Source: Notospermus geniculatus
Lineage: Eukaryota; Nemertea; Pilidiophora; Heteronemertea; Lineidae
Reading direction: 5' to 3'
Assembly: GCA_002633025.1 (NCBI GenBank)
Contig: NMRB01001575.1
Coordinates: 105,434-169,433, forward strand
DNA length: 64,000 bases
A program made the translations under genes and the position numbers. Below the pieces are notes generated by a model. That model was given only the letters and a program-made list of their open reading frames with translations. It searched no databases and had not been told where the DNA came from. Position 1 is the stretch's first letter, and each line of letters opens with the position of its first letter. Below are positions 62,310 through 64,000 of the stretch, piece after piece.

Positions 62310-62654
62310 TCTGGCCATCCACTCATAAGAGCTACCCTAGCCGTAAGTTCGTGTTTTTTCTCACACGAGGCAAGTACCTGTATGAAAGTGACACATTTCC
62401 ATGTAAAATAATACATGTATGATTGATGATCGACTGTGACCACAACAAACTTCCTCATCTCGTGTTGGAACAAACGAATCGACGACCTGGGCATATCTCT
62501 CGCCGTGAATGTACATGTACATTAATTGTATGACTTCAATAATGAGGAACACAATGGGCTGAGAGGTTAGTTGAGAAACATTGGAAAATACGAACATAAT
62601 TGGGCAGCATTATGAAGAATATTTTGGTTGAGAAACGTACGGTTAGGCAAAGGT

Positions 62655-62990
62655 TGGCTGTTGTCCATTCACAAACGCTCGAAAGCATTGTTTGTTTCCG
62701 CGGCGTTGGTCACGGACAAAGGATGCGGCATCGCACCGCTCGAAAATCGCGGGAATGGATTCTTTGTCGGCTAAGAAATCATTCACACGACTTTCGAGCG
62801 GCGCGATGCCGCATCTTTTGTCCGTGACGAACGCCGCGGAAACAAACAATGGTTGGGCATCGCACCGCTAGGAATTCGAGCGGTGCGATGCGGCAACATT
62901 GTTTATTTCCGCGGCGTTGGTCATGGATAAAGGATGCGGCATCCTTCCTCATCTCGAAATTCGCGTGAATGGACTTAGCCTTAGTGTTGC
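62655..62990. mobile_element. GCGGCATCGCACCGCTC palindromic cluster
   Basis: AAAGGATGCGGCATCGCACC and GTTTGTTTCCGCGGCGTTGG recur in direct and inverted order three times, separated by short hairpins such as CACCGCTAGGAATTCGAGCG. A one-arm relative is at 14940-15017. Confidence 0.75.
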
Positions 62991-63484
62991 GGGAAACAAT
63001 CCATGGTAAGAAGCATGGTACAGCAGAAACGAGTGAGACACACACCCTTCTCTTGTTTTGGGGAATATTTTGAAAACGAGCGAAATCCATCGGAACCACA
63101 AGTATATCAGCCGGCTCGGGAAACATTAGTACGGTTGACGGCATTCCTCCATCAAGCAATTTTCTTTCCGTGCATTTCTTTACCTCCCTCAGGGAAAACT
63201 CTGTGCCGATGGTTCTTCATGACAACTGAAGCATTAACCTGATTTTTCACATCGTATCAGAATGATTGATTTTTTAATGGCGAATGAGATTGTGCATTGG
63301 AAAGGTGTATTTTTGCAAAGCTTGACGTAAAAGCGAACTGAGTCTGCGTCTTGTTTGGTCAATACGATTTAAATACATGTACATGTACAGCCATGCAGTC
63401 AATCTCTACAGCCTTCGGGACTTAAATACGTTTGGTAGACGCTTTTTTGAAAATGGCTTTTTTAAGTCAACGTCGAATAGCGTC
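62991..63484. other. No supported gene
   Basis: Opposing frames at 63003-63242 and 62779-63159 both look mildly protein-like, but neither has a domain or splice context. Confidence 0.3.
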
Positions 63485-63490
63485 CAAAAG

Positions 63491-63695
63491 TACGAAAGCC
63501 CAGAATGCTCATTCAAAAATTCAAAATTTAACTTTGAATTTTGAAGTGAATAAACAGCGCCACTTCAAATTTGAAGTGCCAATTATTCACTTCAAAATTC
63601 AATACTGAATTTTGAATTTTGAAGTGGCACTATTTATTCACTTCAAAATTCAAAGCTGAATTTTGAATTTTGAATGAGCATTCTGGGCTTTCGTA
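63491..63695. mobile_element. 205-bp palindrome with 6-bp duplication CAAAAG
   Basis: TACGAAAGCCCAGAATGCTC is mirrored by GAGCATTCTGGGCTTTCGTA. The arms are built of TTCAAAATTC/GAATTTTGAA units. CAAAAG flanks both ends (63485-63490 and 63696-63701). Confidence 0.9.
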
Positions 63696-64000
63696 CAAAA
63701 GCTCTCGAACATCAGGCGAAGGGAAAGTCTGATTCTGTCTTCAAAAAATCTATCTGATGAGGGCATACGGATTTGCCAGAATGAATACAACCTGTTCTCA
63801 GAAACTCCCGGCCGGTCGGATTAGGAGTCGTAGATAATTCTAAGTTGATCTCCCGTCAAGGACTGAGGTTATCAATGGTTCTTACCTTGGGATAGGCTCT
63901 GAGTCCTTCCAAGAACCTCTTTCGAAGGCTCAGCCCCTGTCATCAATTTATAAGAAACAGGATGTGCGGGCGGCATTCGATTCGCTTCATATCGGTTGGG

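Overview
This is eukaryotic, intron- and repeat-rich DNA. It has no operons, no ribosome-binding-site architecture, and no uninterrupted gene longer than 180 codons. The extreme density of short palindromic DNA transposons, a tRNA-headed SINE ending in an ATT-repeat tail, and roughly 45 copies of the octamer TACATGTA (about one expected by chance) suggest a marine invertebrate with a large, heterozygous genome, such as amphioxus, a hemichordate, an echinoderm or a mollusc. I cannot name the species from sequence alone. A 31-base N gap and a few single N bases show this is draft assembly.

Almost everything recognisable is a non-autonomous DNA transposon (MITE or foldback) or the wreck of one, often nested. 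Clear target-site duplications (TSDs) allow several to be assigned to a class. TA-flanked, Tc1/mariner-like elements lie at 13.1, 17.9, 19.4, 22.6, 23.7, 35.3, 41.0, 41.8 and 51.3 kb (the last pogo-like), with a Tc1-like end at 21.4 kb. TTAA-flanked elements lie at 3.5-4.0, 12.9, 31.8 and 34.3 kb. Hairpins with 3-bp duplications and GGCC or AGGGAGG ends lie at 5.5, 12.1, 28.3, 38.5 and 61.6 kb. Elements with 9-bp duplications, Mutator-like, lie at 19.8 and 46.2 kb.

Layout. 0-0.4 kb: a CAG-type repeat with an open Gln/Ser/Ala-rich frame. 1-3 kb: a 1.44-kb foldback inside an ATCGTGG-rich MITE. 3.5-10.8 kb: tandem TTAA dimer, hairpin MITEs and an old tandem repeat. 11-17.5 kb: the stretch with the most gene-like signal, including a probable exon of an ionotropic glutamate receptor-like gene (minus strand, 15.6-15.8 kb) and a SINE. 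18-30 kb: MITE graveyard, including a nearly perfect 184-bp palindrome at 19.8 kb and a 1.4-kb composite foldback at 25.2-26.6 kb. 31.4-36.3 kb: two copies of a 2.0-2.4-kb segment beside the N gap, either a true duplication or two haplotypes joined by the assembler; one copy carries a nested MITE pair that the other lacks. 37-53 kb: more MITEs, a second SINE copy, a 709-bp Mutator-like element and a pogo-like element inside a GGATCC-ended MITE. 54-64 kb: minisatellites, a 760-bp palindrome and clusters of hairpins.

There is no set of genes here that can be shown to work together. What connects the window is its transposons: many are perfect or near-perfect hairpins with subterminal repeat arrays, so they are likely substrates of transposases encoded elsewhere and potential sources of hairpin RNA if transcribed. 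Protein-coding calls are low confidence, and I have not assigned functions where I could not see evidence.
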